A DNA stretch of 21,305 nucleotides from Nemertoderma westbladi (Eukaryota; Xenacoelomorpha; Nemertodermatida; Nemertodermatidae): positions 1 to 21,305 of the forward strand of contig JAUCBJ010004056.1 in the NCBI GenBank assembly GCA_032718475.1, given 5' to 3'. The position numbers and the translations under genes were made by a program. Of this stretch, positions 9,495-19,510 are shown in pieces. Each line of letters opens with the position of its first letter. The stretch's first letter is position 1. The notes under the pieces are model-generated. The model was not told where the DNA came from. It saw nothing but the letters and a program-made list of their open reading frames with translations, and did not search any database.

Positions 9495-11309
9495 GTGAGT
9501 TGTTTGTTTCTCTGTGGACCAACAATGTCATATAAAGTTAAAAATCACAAGATTTATACATCAAATTATACCTCAAACATACAGATTGGGGGGAATTTCT
9601 ACCCAATAAATATTAATCCCTCTCCAGTGGAACTTCGACGCAAATAACAGCCAAAAATAAATTAGTAACCTGTTCTATTTAGTTTCATTTATTGTTTTGG
9701 TTTGAATAACATGCCACTGAGTCCTGCAACTTTTCCATAAATAGAGAATTGAACATTGAGGTGAGATATTAATTCGCCAAGTTGGGATTGGCATCCAGCC
9801 CTCCCCCCCCCCCCGCCTGTCTCCAAAAATAGGCCTGGAAGAGTGAATAAATCTTTCATGAATGGTATAACAGAACATCCATTAAATCCATACCATATTT
9901 ATCAGCACTCTGCAGAGGTCTTAGGTCATCCAATTATGGTCGTTCGTAATAATGATGTTATATGTGAGTCATCAGTCATGGTTGAAAAATCTGTCTGAAG
10001 ATCATTTGCTATCATGCCTATAAAATTTAAATCACTAACTGGTATACATTTATCCGTAAATTCACCATGTTATCAGACTACATAATGTTTCACATGGGTT
10101 ATTTACTCTTTAGTTTAATAAAAATTTATTGAGGATGTAATAGTGATTATAATAATCTGCGAGGAGACAAAACGATTTACGACAGAACATTTACGATTTT
10201 TTGGAGACGAAGATCCTGCAAATATTCCTCTAGACGATTTACCAGACAGACCTAAATACGGCATTACTCAATCGTCGTTAAATTAATTGCCAATAACTAT
10301 ATTATATGGTCGCGTTCCCTCTGTAATTGAGATTGAGAGACTTTCCACAACGGTTGGTTGGTTAACTGAAAAATGAAATATAACACCATCAATTCTGGAT
10401 TACTTCACGCTTCACGTTCAAAAGTGACATGGGATCTTTCCCAGGCAAAATAATAAAATAAAATTATAACAATCTATTACATTTAATTTAAATTTTAACA
10501 AAAAGTAACAAAACTAGGCAATATAACATAACACGACATAGTGCAGGGTTTTGTCATTTTTTATCAAAATCTTCTACATGAGTTGAGTCCTACAATACAA
10601 TGACAGTGTCTTCCAGCAAACATAATCCATTTATTTTCCGTTGGTATTAAATCCACGCCCATGGGAATAACGGACTGCTATGCCTGCAGCCTTTGTGCCA
10701 TATTGGAGCACACCATGCGACATACAAACCTACACGAGATACATACAGCACCTACGTCCCGCACACTCCATAATCAATATCGTACCGCTGGCTATTCTAT
10801 CTATGTCATTGTTTGTTTGTCAGAATTATTATTGGTTCAGAGAACAAAGTAAAAAATTTACCAATTGTGCCCAATACGCGAGATCACGTAGAAGTAACTC
10901 TATATGAGTGATGGTGTGCGGTTATAGGGGAAAATTATAGAACATCAATAATGCATTGAAACTTGAGAAGCGGGTATTGTATCTTTTCGCGATGCACAGT
11001 TGGGGGCATGTGCCAGGGTAAGAGCCCCCACCACCAATAGACAACACATTATTAGGGTATAACCCATGAAAATATATATTAATAAACTTGTTGAAGGCAA
11101 GGAAAAATAACTAAGATGTAGAAATATTATCAATATTATCTAGTAGAGTTCTGGTCCGCGGTCAGCTCCTTGTACTTATTATCACAGCCACAGGTCCTTG
11201 TCCTTGCCTCCATCATGGTCAGGTTTGTTTGTTTCCATAGTGTGCGATGCAACTAAATACAATATACGTTATTAAGGTTAACGAATATGTCTGTTAAACT
11301 TTTATTTAG
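9495..11309 (+). other. Intron 1 of the THSD7-like gene (1,815 bp)
   Basis: The donor is AAG|GTGAGT at 9494/9495 and the acceptor is TTTTATTTAG|GTAACT at 11309/11310. Joining them keeps the frame and completes CDCK-VTSWSEWSAC, a standard TSP1 domain start, which strongly supports both borders. The intron is AT-rich and contains one interspersed repeat (9582-9823) and a 12-base C run at about 9803-9814. Nothing else in it looks like a gene; short frames around 10661-10907 and 10945-11133 have no recognisable features. Confidence 0.88.
9582..9823 (+). repeat. Short interspersed repeat, copy 1 (uninterrupted)
   Basis: About 242 bp here align with the two halves flanking the retrotransposon at 16825-19386. 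Shared blocks in order include CCTCTCCAG, TCG-CGCAAATAACAG, GTAACCTGTT, TTTATTGTTTTGGTT, GAATAA-(C/T)GT/TGCCACT-like sequence, ATTCGCC-AG-TGGGATT, a C run and CTGTCTC. Identity is roughly two thirds by eye. Both copies begin CAGAT and end CTGTCTC. Here the candidate flanking duplication is CAAACATA (9574-9581) against CAAAAATA (9824-9831), 7 of 8 matching. No long open frame and no clear RNA polymerase III box was seen, so it is probably a non-autonomous element; SINE or MITE cannot be decided. Confidence 0.75.
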
Positions 11310-12099
11310 GTAACTAGCTGGAGTGAATGGAGCGCGTGTTCCCCTATTTGTAAAGCTGGTGTTGTCATTGCCCCGAATGGCCGCCGTAAGAGATCGATAA
11401 ATACCTGGATGGACAGTTGGAGCGTCTTAGAGAAACAGAGACAATCGCACACATCGGTAGATTCGCTCGAAATCTCTTACCCTTGGGAGCAGACAGAATC
11501 TGGACATGAGTTCCTGCGGGTATCGCGCAATGCTCCCGGTAACTCCGATGCTGTCAAGGCGTTCCAACGACGGACTCGAAGTATAAAACGCCTCGCACGA
11601 AACGGCGGACTTCCGTGTCCGCTCGTCATGGAGATCCGTGGTTGCTCCTCCTTCCGCGGTCGTTGTCCCCAATTCGAGTGGTACACCTCGGCGTGGAGCG
11701 ACTGCGAGCTGGTCTTAGAGGCGAGATCGGGGAACGCGGAATGCGGGCCCGGGATCCAGCGACGGAGCGTGTTCTGTCGACGCGCGGACCCCGACCGCGG
11801 CTCATCCGAGGTGGAAGCCGTCAACGAGACTCTGTGTTTATCGACGACCGCCGACGGGGATGGGTTTACCGGATACTCTCCCCCAAACGTCAGGGCGTGC
11901 GTCCGGGGCTGTCCGGTTGACTGCCAGCTGTCCGAATGGTCCAACTGGCGCGACTGCTCCAAGCCCTGCGGGGATGGCAGCGTAGCTTTCCGTAACCGAA
12001 CCGTGTTGCGGGAATCCCTCAACGGAGGTGATCCATGCGATGGGGAGTTATCAATGACGCGACCGTGTGATTATAAACCCTGCTTGTGGTGGAGTGGAG
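11310..12099 (+). CDS. THSD7: THSD7-like protein, second coding exon (TSP1 domains 4-6, start of 7)
   Basis: The exon continues the frame from 9494 and encodes residues 241-503 plus one base, ending in phase 1 at GGAG|GTGAGT. Domain 4 (about 239-359) starts VTSWSEWSACSPIC. It carries an unusually long, basic and serine-rich insertion before its C-terminal half (RRTRSIKRLARNGGLPCP), and a furin-like RRKR|S at residues 265-268. Domain 5 (about 361-442) has WYTSAWSDC and CGPGIQRRSVFC. Domain 6 (about 444-497) has DCQLSEWSNWRDCSKPCGDG and ends in RPCDYKPC. The last codons, LWWSG, open a seventh domain of the YxWxxGxW type that must finish in a downstream exon. NET and NRT are potential N-glycosylation sequons, and WSEW and WSNW are potential C-mannosylation sites. 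The alternation and phase support one THSD7-family gene; the A or B paralogue cannot be told. Confidence 0.88.
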
Positions 12100-14499
12100 G
12101 TGAGTGACCTTTATATCTATTTATCAACTAACAAGGTTTTATACTGCTACATGTTCCAAAAATAAAACTCAATCTAATCCATGTTATTGATTATCTAATT
12201 TTGGAGAGATTTTCTGAAAATGCTTTCAAATGTATTCAATAAAATATTACATTGATTATATTTTATATTAACGCCGCTATGTGAATAACTAATATCGATC
12301 CTCAACCCAAGTTTCTTCAACACTCCCTGGAAATTCAATATCCACCAAAATGGCGCAACAACCATTAATTGTACATAGTCAATATCCATTACTATAGCTT
12401 ATTCAACATTAGTAAACGTTGCTATTATTAATCGGTATATAATTATTATTCATACCATCGACTGAAAGAAAACAGTTATTTGTAATAAATATTTATTTTA
12501 TTTTATTTTAGCTACGATTTTCGATTCAATATTATTAATCTCACTATACTGTAGGATGCATCCTTATATTATTATTACCCCAGCCTCTGTGTAGTTCATT
12601 CGAGTGTAATATACTTTCTCAGTTGGTTGTGCTGTATAATTTCACTGAAACCTTCAATATCATCAAAAATTAATATGTTGTAATAATTAGAACTGCGCGC
12701 ACTCCCACGTAAGGTGGCCCACATGTGTGGCCCACCTTCCCATGTCCACCTCAAAGTCGCACTAACCTATATATTGGGCAGGATTCCCTCTGGGTAGGTT
12801 TGGTACTTGTTTCCAGTTTATGACGGGTGGACTACTTCTTAATTGGTCCCTGTGGACTACAAACTACAACAGTATCACGACCGCTTAATTGGTTCCTATG
12901 GCAGCAGATATTGTAGGTTGATAGCACTTCTTGCCACCCATCCGTCCAATATACTACTAGTTGCTCGTAAATCCATAAACTTTTGCGCACTTAGACAGTT
13001 AGTTGTACATCTCCTCTGGTAATATATGTGTTTTGCCTTTTTATACGTTTTAGGCGTTTTAATTTTCAATCTGTAAAAAATTGTTGTCTTAGCCATTAGT
13101 ATTATATCGTTATTTAGAGGTTTCAAACTCTAGTTTTCATTGAACTTACCATAACATCTGTTTGAACTCCTTCAAAGACCAGTACAATACCACTTGTATA
13201 TGTTTAAGTTTTGTATAGGCATGGTCTCTGTTGCGAAAACTGTATCATCGGAATTTGGTATGTTGTTTACGCAGGGTGATGCATGAATTAATCTTTCCGC
13301 CATACTGACTGTCATTTCTAATATTAGCATCATATGTAGATTTTATCAGGTATATCGTAACAATAACTAACAGGCAGACAGTTGCGTTGACTAGTGACTG
13401 ACCTTAACAAAAAAAGTTCGCTTGGCCTGGCTGTGGCTGTGGCCCTGGCCATGCAGTGAGTTCTTACAAACAGCCCGTCCTGATGCTTTAGGCTCGGTAT
13501 ATCAATTAATTATGCTACATAGATGCATGGATTTGGCTTATACGTGACAAGTTTTTTTCAACCCGCAATGCAGGAGCAGCAGAGAATTTGTTCAAATCGT
13601 TTCTCTACGATTGACCTTACTCCTCATTATCAATGAATAATTGACTATTCCGTATCCGATTCTTCTTGCATTTAATACCGGTACCACTTTCTTTGATGTC
13701 GTTATTTGTACCCCCAATATAGATTGCGGAGACCTCTCTGTTCGCTAATGAAGTGTGGACGACCGGACATAATCATTCCGGATATATGTTAATCCGGGAG
13801 ATTAAGAGGCTTCCTTTCCTATATAAGTTGATACTCTTATTTGTAATTGAAGGATCGAAGGATCGAGTTTGTGTTCGTGTCAGTGGAACTATAGTTCCTT
13901 ACTTTTATATTGTTTATCATTCGTGACTCCGATAAACGACAGCGATAATGGTCAAGGTAGACCTGGAAATACAGCCTAACTAGTAGTATTTCACCAATTT
14001 TCATCATCATTTTGTCCGGAAAGGCGATGGGTGCTGAACATTACCTAACCTAAAACTTAAACGGCATTGCCCGTAGGAGAAATTATTGCTCTTTAAATTC
14101 AGTCAACAATCTATTTTAACTGAGACCTCATTATCATTAAGGAGAATCAATCCAAAAATCACACATTAACTGTTTAATTTTACTTTGAAGTTTTTACGTT
14201 TGAGTGGTTTTCATGTTTATGTACTTGTTTTTAGTTAATGTTAACAGCCGTATTGCATTACACGGGTAATGGACCACTATTTGAACAATTTCCAATTAGT
14301 TTTCCAAAATTGTCCAGAATTTGTCTGTATAAATTTAAGGTATAATGAATTTAACACGGGTTTCATGTTCTATGTTGTAGTGAAACTAACACGGGATGAG
14401 TCAAAGCTATGCGAGCAATCAGCAAACGGATATAATTATACTTTAGCCGTTTTCAAAAAGTATGTGTGCGTGTACAGGAAGATAGATACGTTTGGCTGC
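12100..14499. other. AT-rich intronic stretch without gene
   Basis: Apart from the palindrome at 12711-12738 and an imperfect direct repeat (CTTAATTGGTCCCTGTGG near 12838 and CTTAATTGGTTCCTATGG near 12886), nothing is recognisable. Weak similarity to the upstream fingers region of the reverse transcriptase may extend from about 14400, but it is not safe to call. Confidence 0.5.
12711..12738. repeat. 28-bp near-perfect palindrome
   Basis: The left arm AAGGTGGCCCACA is answered by TGTGGCCCACCTT on the right, with one mismatched position in each arm and a central TG. It can form a hairpin or cruciform, or act as a symmetric protein-binding site. It lies in otherwise AT-rich intron sequence and no terminal repeats of a mobile element were found around it. 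Confidence 0.7.
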
Positions 14500-15030
14500 T
14501 ATATCCTTGTTGTCTTCTTTACTTAAAGCCTTCGATTAAGTCTCCCGATGACGTTATGTTCAGCAAACTTGCATCATATAGGTGGAACACTATACGATGA
14601 TTCAAAAATGACAACTGTATCTAGGGTTGATTGTGACACAGATCCATTCGAGGTTTTATTGGGAGTCCTCCAGGGTGACACAATTGCACCATTCATGTGT
14701 TGTTCGTATTTGGGATGGATTATGGTCCACGCATGTCCTTAGATTATCATAAGAAAGAGGTGGTGATGGTAACAAACCATAGTGACCCCAGAAGTCGAGG
14801 ATATACAGCCAGGCACCGAACTGATCCACACTTTAATGATTACTTAGTAGTATTCTTCGAATCACTAGAGGAAGTCCAAACAGCTCCCCGGTTCATTGGA
14901 GAATGCTGCTTCTATCGTTGGACATTTTGTTCACTGCAAAAAGACCGAAATTTTCACAGTTTATTTCGACAATCCACAGGAAATGTTTTTATCGTATTGG
15001 GTAACCAAGACTTTTTTGATATTAATCACG
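14500..15030 (+). pseudogene. Old, broken RTE-like reverse transcriptase relic
   Basis: Fragments of a non-LTR reverse transcriptase follow in the expected order. A motif A remnant, VFF then KAFD-stop-VSR, lies at about 14508-14545 with a frame change and stop. The stretch LYDDSK...GVLQGDTIAPF (about 14590-14694) matches the corresponding part of the element at 16825. After a frameshift at about 14695-14700, LFVFGMDYG and then PRSRGYTARHRTDPHFNDY follow, with FNDY in place of the catalytic FADD at about 14840-14851. SLEEVQ and a trace of the post-motif-C region (TGNVFIVLGNQD) end near 15030. The missing catalytic aspartate, frameshift and stops show a dead, old copy. It has the same orientation as the younger element. 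No ends or target duplication are recognisable. Confidence 0.8.
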
Positions 15031-16674
15031 AACGCATGATAATCGACTATATGATTTACATGGTCATATGATAGACATGCTGGGCCTGATGGCATGCGTA
15101 TATAGCAGCATATACCGATATAGGACATATATAGTAAGTTTGTCTGAAATACAACGGCAGATACACGGAGGTACTGCATTGTATGTTATAATATTACCTC
15201 TTTTCTCATTTAAGAAGATTTAAGATTTAAGAAGCGTTTAAAAGGCTATATAATAACACTGCAGAATATTAATAGTTAGATACTATGAAAGTTTTTACAT
15301 GTTAGCTGAAAAAGGCTTTGTTTAAATTAATTAATCGCGCAATTCGACCTTAAACCCTGTACAGAACAAACACTGCTTTGGTTAGATTCAGGATTCAGCT
15401 CCTGTAATCTGAAGTTTTAGTGAAATCCTGCTACTCTTTAATGGGATAAACAAATTGATAAATAAAATGCGGTGAAATGAAATATTACAATTAAAGTGTG
15501 ATTCAGTATACTTCCCCGCGGCCCACATCCTAAGTAGTCATTGCAGGTCGCAACGCAACACCCCTCCGTAGTTCGCGATAAAGCCCCAGTTGATCTACAT
15601 TATGAAGACTTGTGTCTTTTACACATACGTTTCATGAATGTCAAGAGCTGTATACATATCATAAAATACATAACAATGGAGGAACATTAAGTGGACTTCA
15701 ACCCCAGGACACTATTCTTGGAAGTTGGAAGTGGTTACTGACAGTATTACAGTAAATAGTTGTATATAATAGAGGTGGACTTATGAATATGAATAATTCC
15801 TCATAAGCAAATCCTGCGATTCCATACGGGAGTCAATGTGATCCGGTGCTTACAAAGCTCCATTGATTTTTGGGCCATGTGTTGCCATCCGGCTAGGAAC
15901 CAAACTTCACTCTATTTTGCACCCTCAATCTCGCTGCTCTACTTCTTCTATAAAGAACACATGGCACATTAGGGATGTAATTCATCAATAAATGACAGCC
16001 TCTCTCGAACACAACAAAACATTAACCTTCCCAAATCCCAAGCGACGAGAAGCGTCGTAATGATTTCTTTATTTAATTTTTTACCTTAAGCTTAATCCTG
16101 TTGGTAATATTTCTGATGACCGACCATCAAGGGCAGAGTAATGTAAAGTATAATTCTCTAAGGAATAGAACTGGCAGCAGCATGCTGAAGAGACATTGTG
16201 CACTGTAAACCAATCTATTTATGGGTTGGAGGCTTCTAATCCTCCAGATTCGATTCAGTAGCAAAAAATCTGTGTAACTAAATAACAAAGTAGAAGTGAC
16301 ATTTTAAAACGCACCCGCCCGATAATATTAATGGTGCCCCCGGATGTGTTGACTCACATAAAGATTTAATGGCTATTCTCTTTAAAAGCATTGCGATTTT
16401 GGGAGCCTTGTGCTGTCAGTAATAACGCCTGGGGCTAGAAAACAGGGATGCAGCGATGGCGTGGGAAACTAGGAAATTAATGTTCGCACTTAATCCGAGG
16501 ATGCGTTCAACGAGGATATGATTTGACATGGTCCGCAGGCGTTTGTTTCAGTCACTCTTAATGGTTTCATTAATTATGATGGTTTTGGTGTCTCTATCCG
16601 TAATGTAGGGCGACTTAATGGTTCAGGTATTCTGAGATGGATTGGATTGACCAAGTCCGGGCCGGGCTTAGGCG
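15031..16674. other. AT-rich intronic stretch without gene
   Basis: No coding frame of note occurs on either strand. A stem TGGAGG/CCTCCA with a B-box-like GATTCGATTCA at about 16227-16257 looks faintly tRNA-like, but no complete cloverleaf is present. Confidence 0.5.
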
Positions 16675-16824
16675 CAGATAGATAATTTCCACGCAAAAAT
16701 AAAAATGCATTCCTCTCCAGCGGAAAATCGTCGCAAATAACAGCTGATTACTGTCAAAAATGCAACTGTAACCTGTTGTTCTATTGACTTGCGTTTATTG
16801 TTTTGGTTAGAATAATGTACCACT
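16675..16824 (+). repeat. Short interspersed repeat, copy 2, left part
   Basis: This is the left 150 bp of the same family as 9582-9823, from CAGATAGATAATTTCC to the insertion site at TAATGTACCACT. It is preceded by GGCTTAGGCG (16665-16674), which recurs immediately after the right part (19501-19510) and is a good candidate target-site duplication of the short repeat itself. Confidence 0.75.
16813..16824 (+). repeat. Target-site duplication, left copy
   Basis: TAATGTACCACT, 12 bp, is repeated exactly at 19387-19398. In the uninterrupted short repeat the matching place reads TAACATGCCACT (9707-9718), which serves as an empty-site equivalent and confirms that the duplication frames the retrotransposon. 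Confidence 0.92.
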
Positions 16825-19374
16825 ATGATCGCAACATTTGATGGGAATCCCAAGGCAACAGTTATATGTTGCTACAGTCCAACCAATGCCTCAGAGCCAG
16901 AACAAGCAGTCAAGTTTTATGAAGAACTGACTGGGCTTATAAAGGACATTCCGAAACACAATGTTAAAGTCATTGCTGGTGACCTGAATGCGCAAATTGG
17001 CCCAGAAGACATCAAGGGTTACACCTATAACACCAATTCTAACAGAAATGGGTACTTACTTTTAGACCTAATGGAAGAATGTGAATTGATACCAACAAAC
17101 AACACATTCGAAAAGAGTAAGGGGAAGCTATGGACCTTTCAATACCCTAATGGAACCAAAGCACAACTGGATTACATCCTCATAAACAAAAAGTGGAGAA
17201 ACAGCATGGTCAACTGCGAGGCATACAGCTCGTTCAACCTAATTGGTTCGGACCACAGAATTGTGACTGCAGAGATCAGACTCAGTTTGAGAGCCAGCAA
17301 ACCCAGGACAAGCAAGCAAATCAAATATGACTGGGAGAAACTCAGAACTGACAATGCTGTAAAGGATGCTTATACAGTAGAAATTCAAAACCGCTTTGAC
17401 CAATCCACCAATTCAATATACCAGAATATAATAACAACCCACAAGGAATCAGCTAAGAGGCATATCCCCCAGAAACCCAAACGAAAACAGTATGTGCCAT
17501 GGCAAAACTCTGAGGTTACTTGTAAGAGAGAAGATCTTAAGATAGCCTACAAAGTTAAAACCGAACAACCATCAACCGAAAACTTTAACAAGGTTGAGAA
17601 AGCTAAGGACGATCTTAAATTGGCCTACAACATCAGCCAGGAAAAGTACATACAGGATAAAATTGAAGCAATTACAACTGCTCACATACAGCAACAATCA
17701 AGACTTTCCTGGCAAACTGTAAATGAGGTATCTGGTCGGAAAAGTTGTGCAAAGGGGCGCCTCAAAGCCGATAGTCCTGAAGAACGTGTTGGGAAGTGGA
17801 AAAATCACTTCAGCAACTTGCTTGGGCAGCCACCAAACATCGAGGTCAGCCCTACAAGGAAAATATATGACAAGACACTACCTATAGAAACAGGGGACTT
17901 CACACCTGCCGAACTCCAAAGAAGCATTAAAAGCATGTCCAATAATAAAGCGAGTGGATTAGATTAAATCCCAGCGGAGGTATGGAAAACCGGAGTGCTA
18001 AACAGACCATTATTGAATGTTTGCAACCGGATGTTAAAAGGGGAAAAGCCACCACCAATTTAGACTAAAGGTCAACTAAAGCCTCTCCCCAAGAAAGGAG
18101 ACCTCGGCATACCAACAAACTATCGTGGGATCTGTCTGCTTGTGGTAGCTGCCAAAATATACAATAAAATGATTCTATATAGGGTTAGGCCTCACATAGA
18201 GAAACTACTGCGTAAGAGCCTAAACGGATTTCGACCAAGTAGATCAACAATAGCTCAGATACTTGCACTACGGAGACTGATTGAAGGAATTAAGTCAAAG
18301 AATCTCCCCGCAGTCATGACTTTTGTGGACTTCAAGAAGGCATTCGACTCCATCCATAGAGGTAAAATGCTTGAAATCCTAAGAGCTTATGGAATACCAG
18401 AAGTAATTGTTGCTGGCATTGGATTGTTATATTGTGACACAGAAGCGCAGGTACTCTCACCAGATGGTGAAACTGAGTTTTTCTCAATCCTGGCTGGCGT
18501 ACTGCAAGGTGACTCATTAGCACCATTACTATTTGTAATTGTGCTGGATTACGCAATGAGGACGGCCACAAAGGGTGAAGATCTGGGATTTACACTTCAA
18601 GAACGCAGAAGTAGTAGATATCCAGCAACTACAGTCGCAGACACAGAGTTTGCGGATGATATCGCCCTGCTCTCTAATACGCTAGCAGATGCACAGCTTC
18701 TACTAAATAGAGTGGAGAGGGCTGCTAAGGAGGTTTGATTGCATATAAATGCTACAAAGACTGAATTCATGACCTTTAATGTTGATGGAAACTTGATAAC
18801 CATTGATAATAATCAACTAAGGAAGGTCGATGACTTCCAGTACCTTGGATCATGGATAGAGAGTAGCAAAAAGGACTTAGAAGTTAGGAAAGCAAAGGCT
18901 TGGGTAGCTCTATCAAAAATGGATACCATCTGGAAATCAGATCTCTCCAGGCACCTGAAGACTAAGTTCTTTCGAGCCACAGTGGAAAGTGTATTTTTAT
19001 ACGGGGGTGAGACCTGGACACTGACTAAATCACTTGAACAACGAATTGATGGTTGCTACACAAGACTACTCAGCTGGAGACAACACATGGCAAACGCCGA
19101 GCTTTATGGTACAATACCACCTGTATCAACCACCCTCCGTGAACGCAGATTAAGATTCAGTGGGTACTGCTGGCGAAGTAAAGACGAGGTCATACCAGAT
19201 CTACTTCTCTGGCAACCAACTCATGGAAAGCGTAGGCGTGGACGACCAGCTATAACATATATAGATCAACTTGAAAGGGATACTGAACTTGGGAGAAACG
19301 AAATTGCGACAACTATGAAGAATCGGGAAGCCTTGAAGGATCTCATTTCCACTGTCCGAGTTCGCTCGACCTAG
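16825..19374 (+). pseudogene. Endonuclease-reverse transcriptase frame with three in-frame stops
   Basis: A single frame spans the element. The C-terminal half of an AP-like endonuclease comes first (about codons 1-160), with CYSPTN, GDLNAQIG and the catalytic-type SDHRIVTA. A linker with basic and helical character leads to the reverse transcriptase: NGFRPSRST (about 18220), motif A FVDFKKAFDS (about 18321), GVLQGDSLAP (about 18499) and motif C EFADDIALL (about 18647-18673). After that comes DFQYLGSW and a C-terminal region rich in arginine (RRLRFSG, GKRRRGRP). Stops at 17965-17967 (TAA), 18061-18063 (TAG) and 18736-18738 (TGA) break it. Each sits at a place where a single substitution explains the stop, and no frameshift is present. 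The catalytic aspartates remain, but the copy cannot encode a full protein and is already truncated at the 5' end. Confidence 0.92.
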
Positions 19375-19386
19375 TAGTAGTAGTAG
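19372..19386 (+). repeat. (TAG)5 3' tail of the retrotransposon
   Basis: Five TAG triplets directly follow the last sense codons (...VRST) and directly precede the right target-site duplication. Short tandem tails instead of poly(A) are typical of RTE-clade elements. Confidence 0.9.
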
Positions 19387-19398
19387 TAATGTACCACT
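19387..19398 (+). repeat. Target-site duplication, right copy
   Basis: An exact copy of TAATGTACCACT at 16813-16824, lying between the (TAG)n tail and the remainder of the short interspersed repeat. Confidence 0.92.
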
Positions 19399-19500
19399 GT
19401 AACCTGCTCTCCTTTCTCTAAATTGGTAAATTGACGCATTGAGACAAAATATATATTCGCCGAGATGGGATTTACTTCAAGTTCTCCCCCCTTCTGTCTC
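19399..19500 (+). repeat. Short interspersed repeat, copy 2, right part
   Basis: Continuation of 16675-16824 after the retrotransposon. It aligns with 9719-9823 through the AAATTG, ATTCGCC-GAG-TGGGATT and C-run blocks to the shared end CTGTCTC. Right after it comes GGCTTAGGCG, matching 16665-16674. Confidence 0.75.
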
Positions 19501-19510
19501 GGCTTAGGCG

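Larger units (their letters stand above)
16825..19386 (+). mobile_element. 5'-truncated RTE-like non-LTR retrotransposon
   Basis: The 2,562-bp insertion is framed by a perfect 12-bp target-site duplication. It ends in a (TAG)n tail (19372-19386, five units), and its first TAG is also the natural stop codon of the reading frame, so there is essentially no 3' untranslated region. The element lacks the N-terminal part of the endonuclease, which fits 5' truncation during target-primed reverse transcription. Endonuclease plus reverse transcriptase in one frame, no RNase H, and a microsatellite tail fit the RTE clade; proteins of this group are often labelled 'craniofacial development protein 2-like'. 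Clade assignment is by recognition only. Confidence 0.9.

Noticed and set aside
14269-14526. 85-residue frame before the reverse transcriptase relic
   Set aside because: Its end may overlap the decayed motif A region and a distant NG could be the fingers motif, but similarity is too weak for a separate gene call.
16221-16257. tRNA-Arg-like segment (stem TGGAGG/CCTCCA around CTTCTAAT, B-box-like GATTCGATTCA)
   Set aside because: The loop has eight bases, the variable loop and 5' half of the T stem are missing, and no acceptor or D arm can be drawn.
16668-16853. 61-residue minus-strand frame
   Set aside because: It lies across the short interspersed repeat and its junction with the retrotransposon, so it is not an independent gene.
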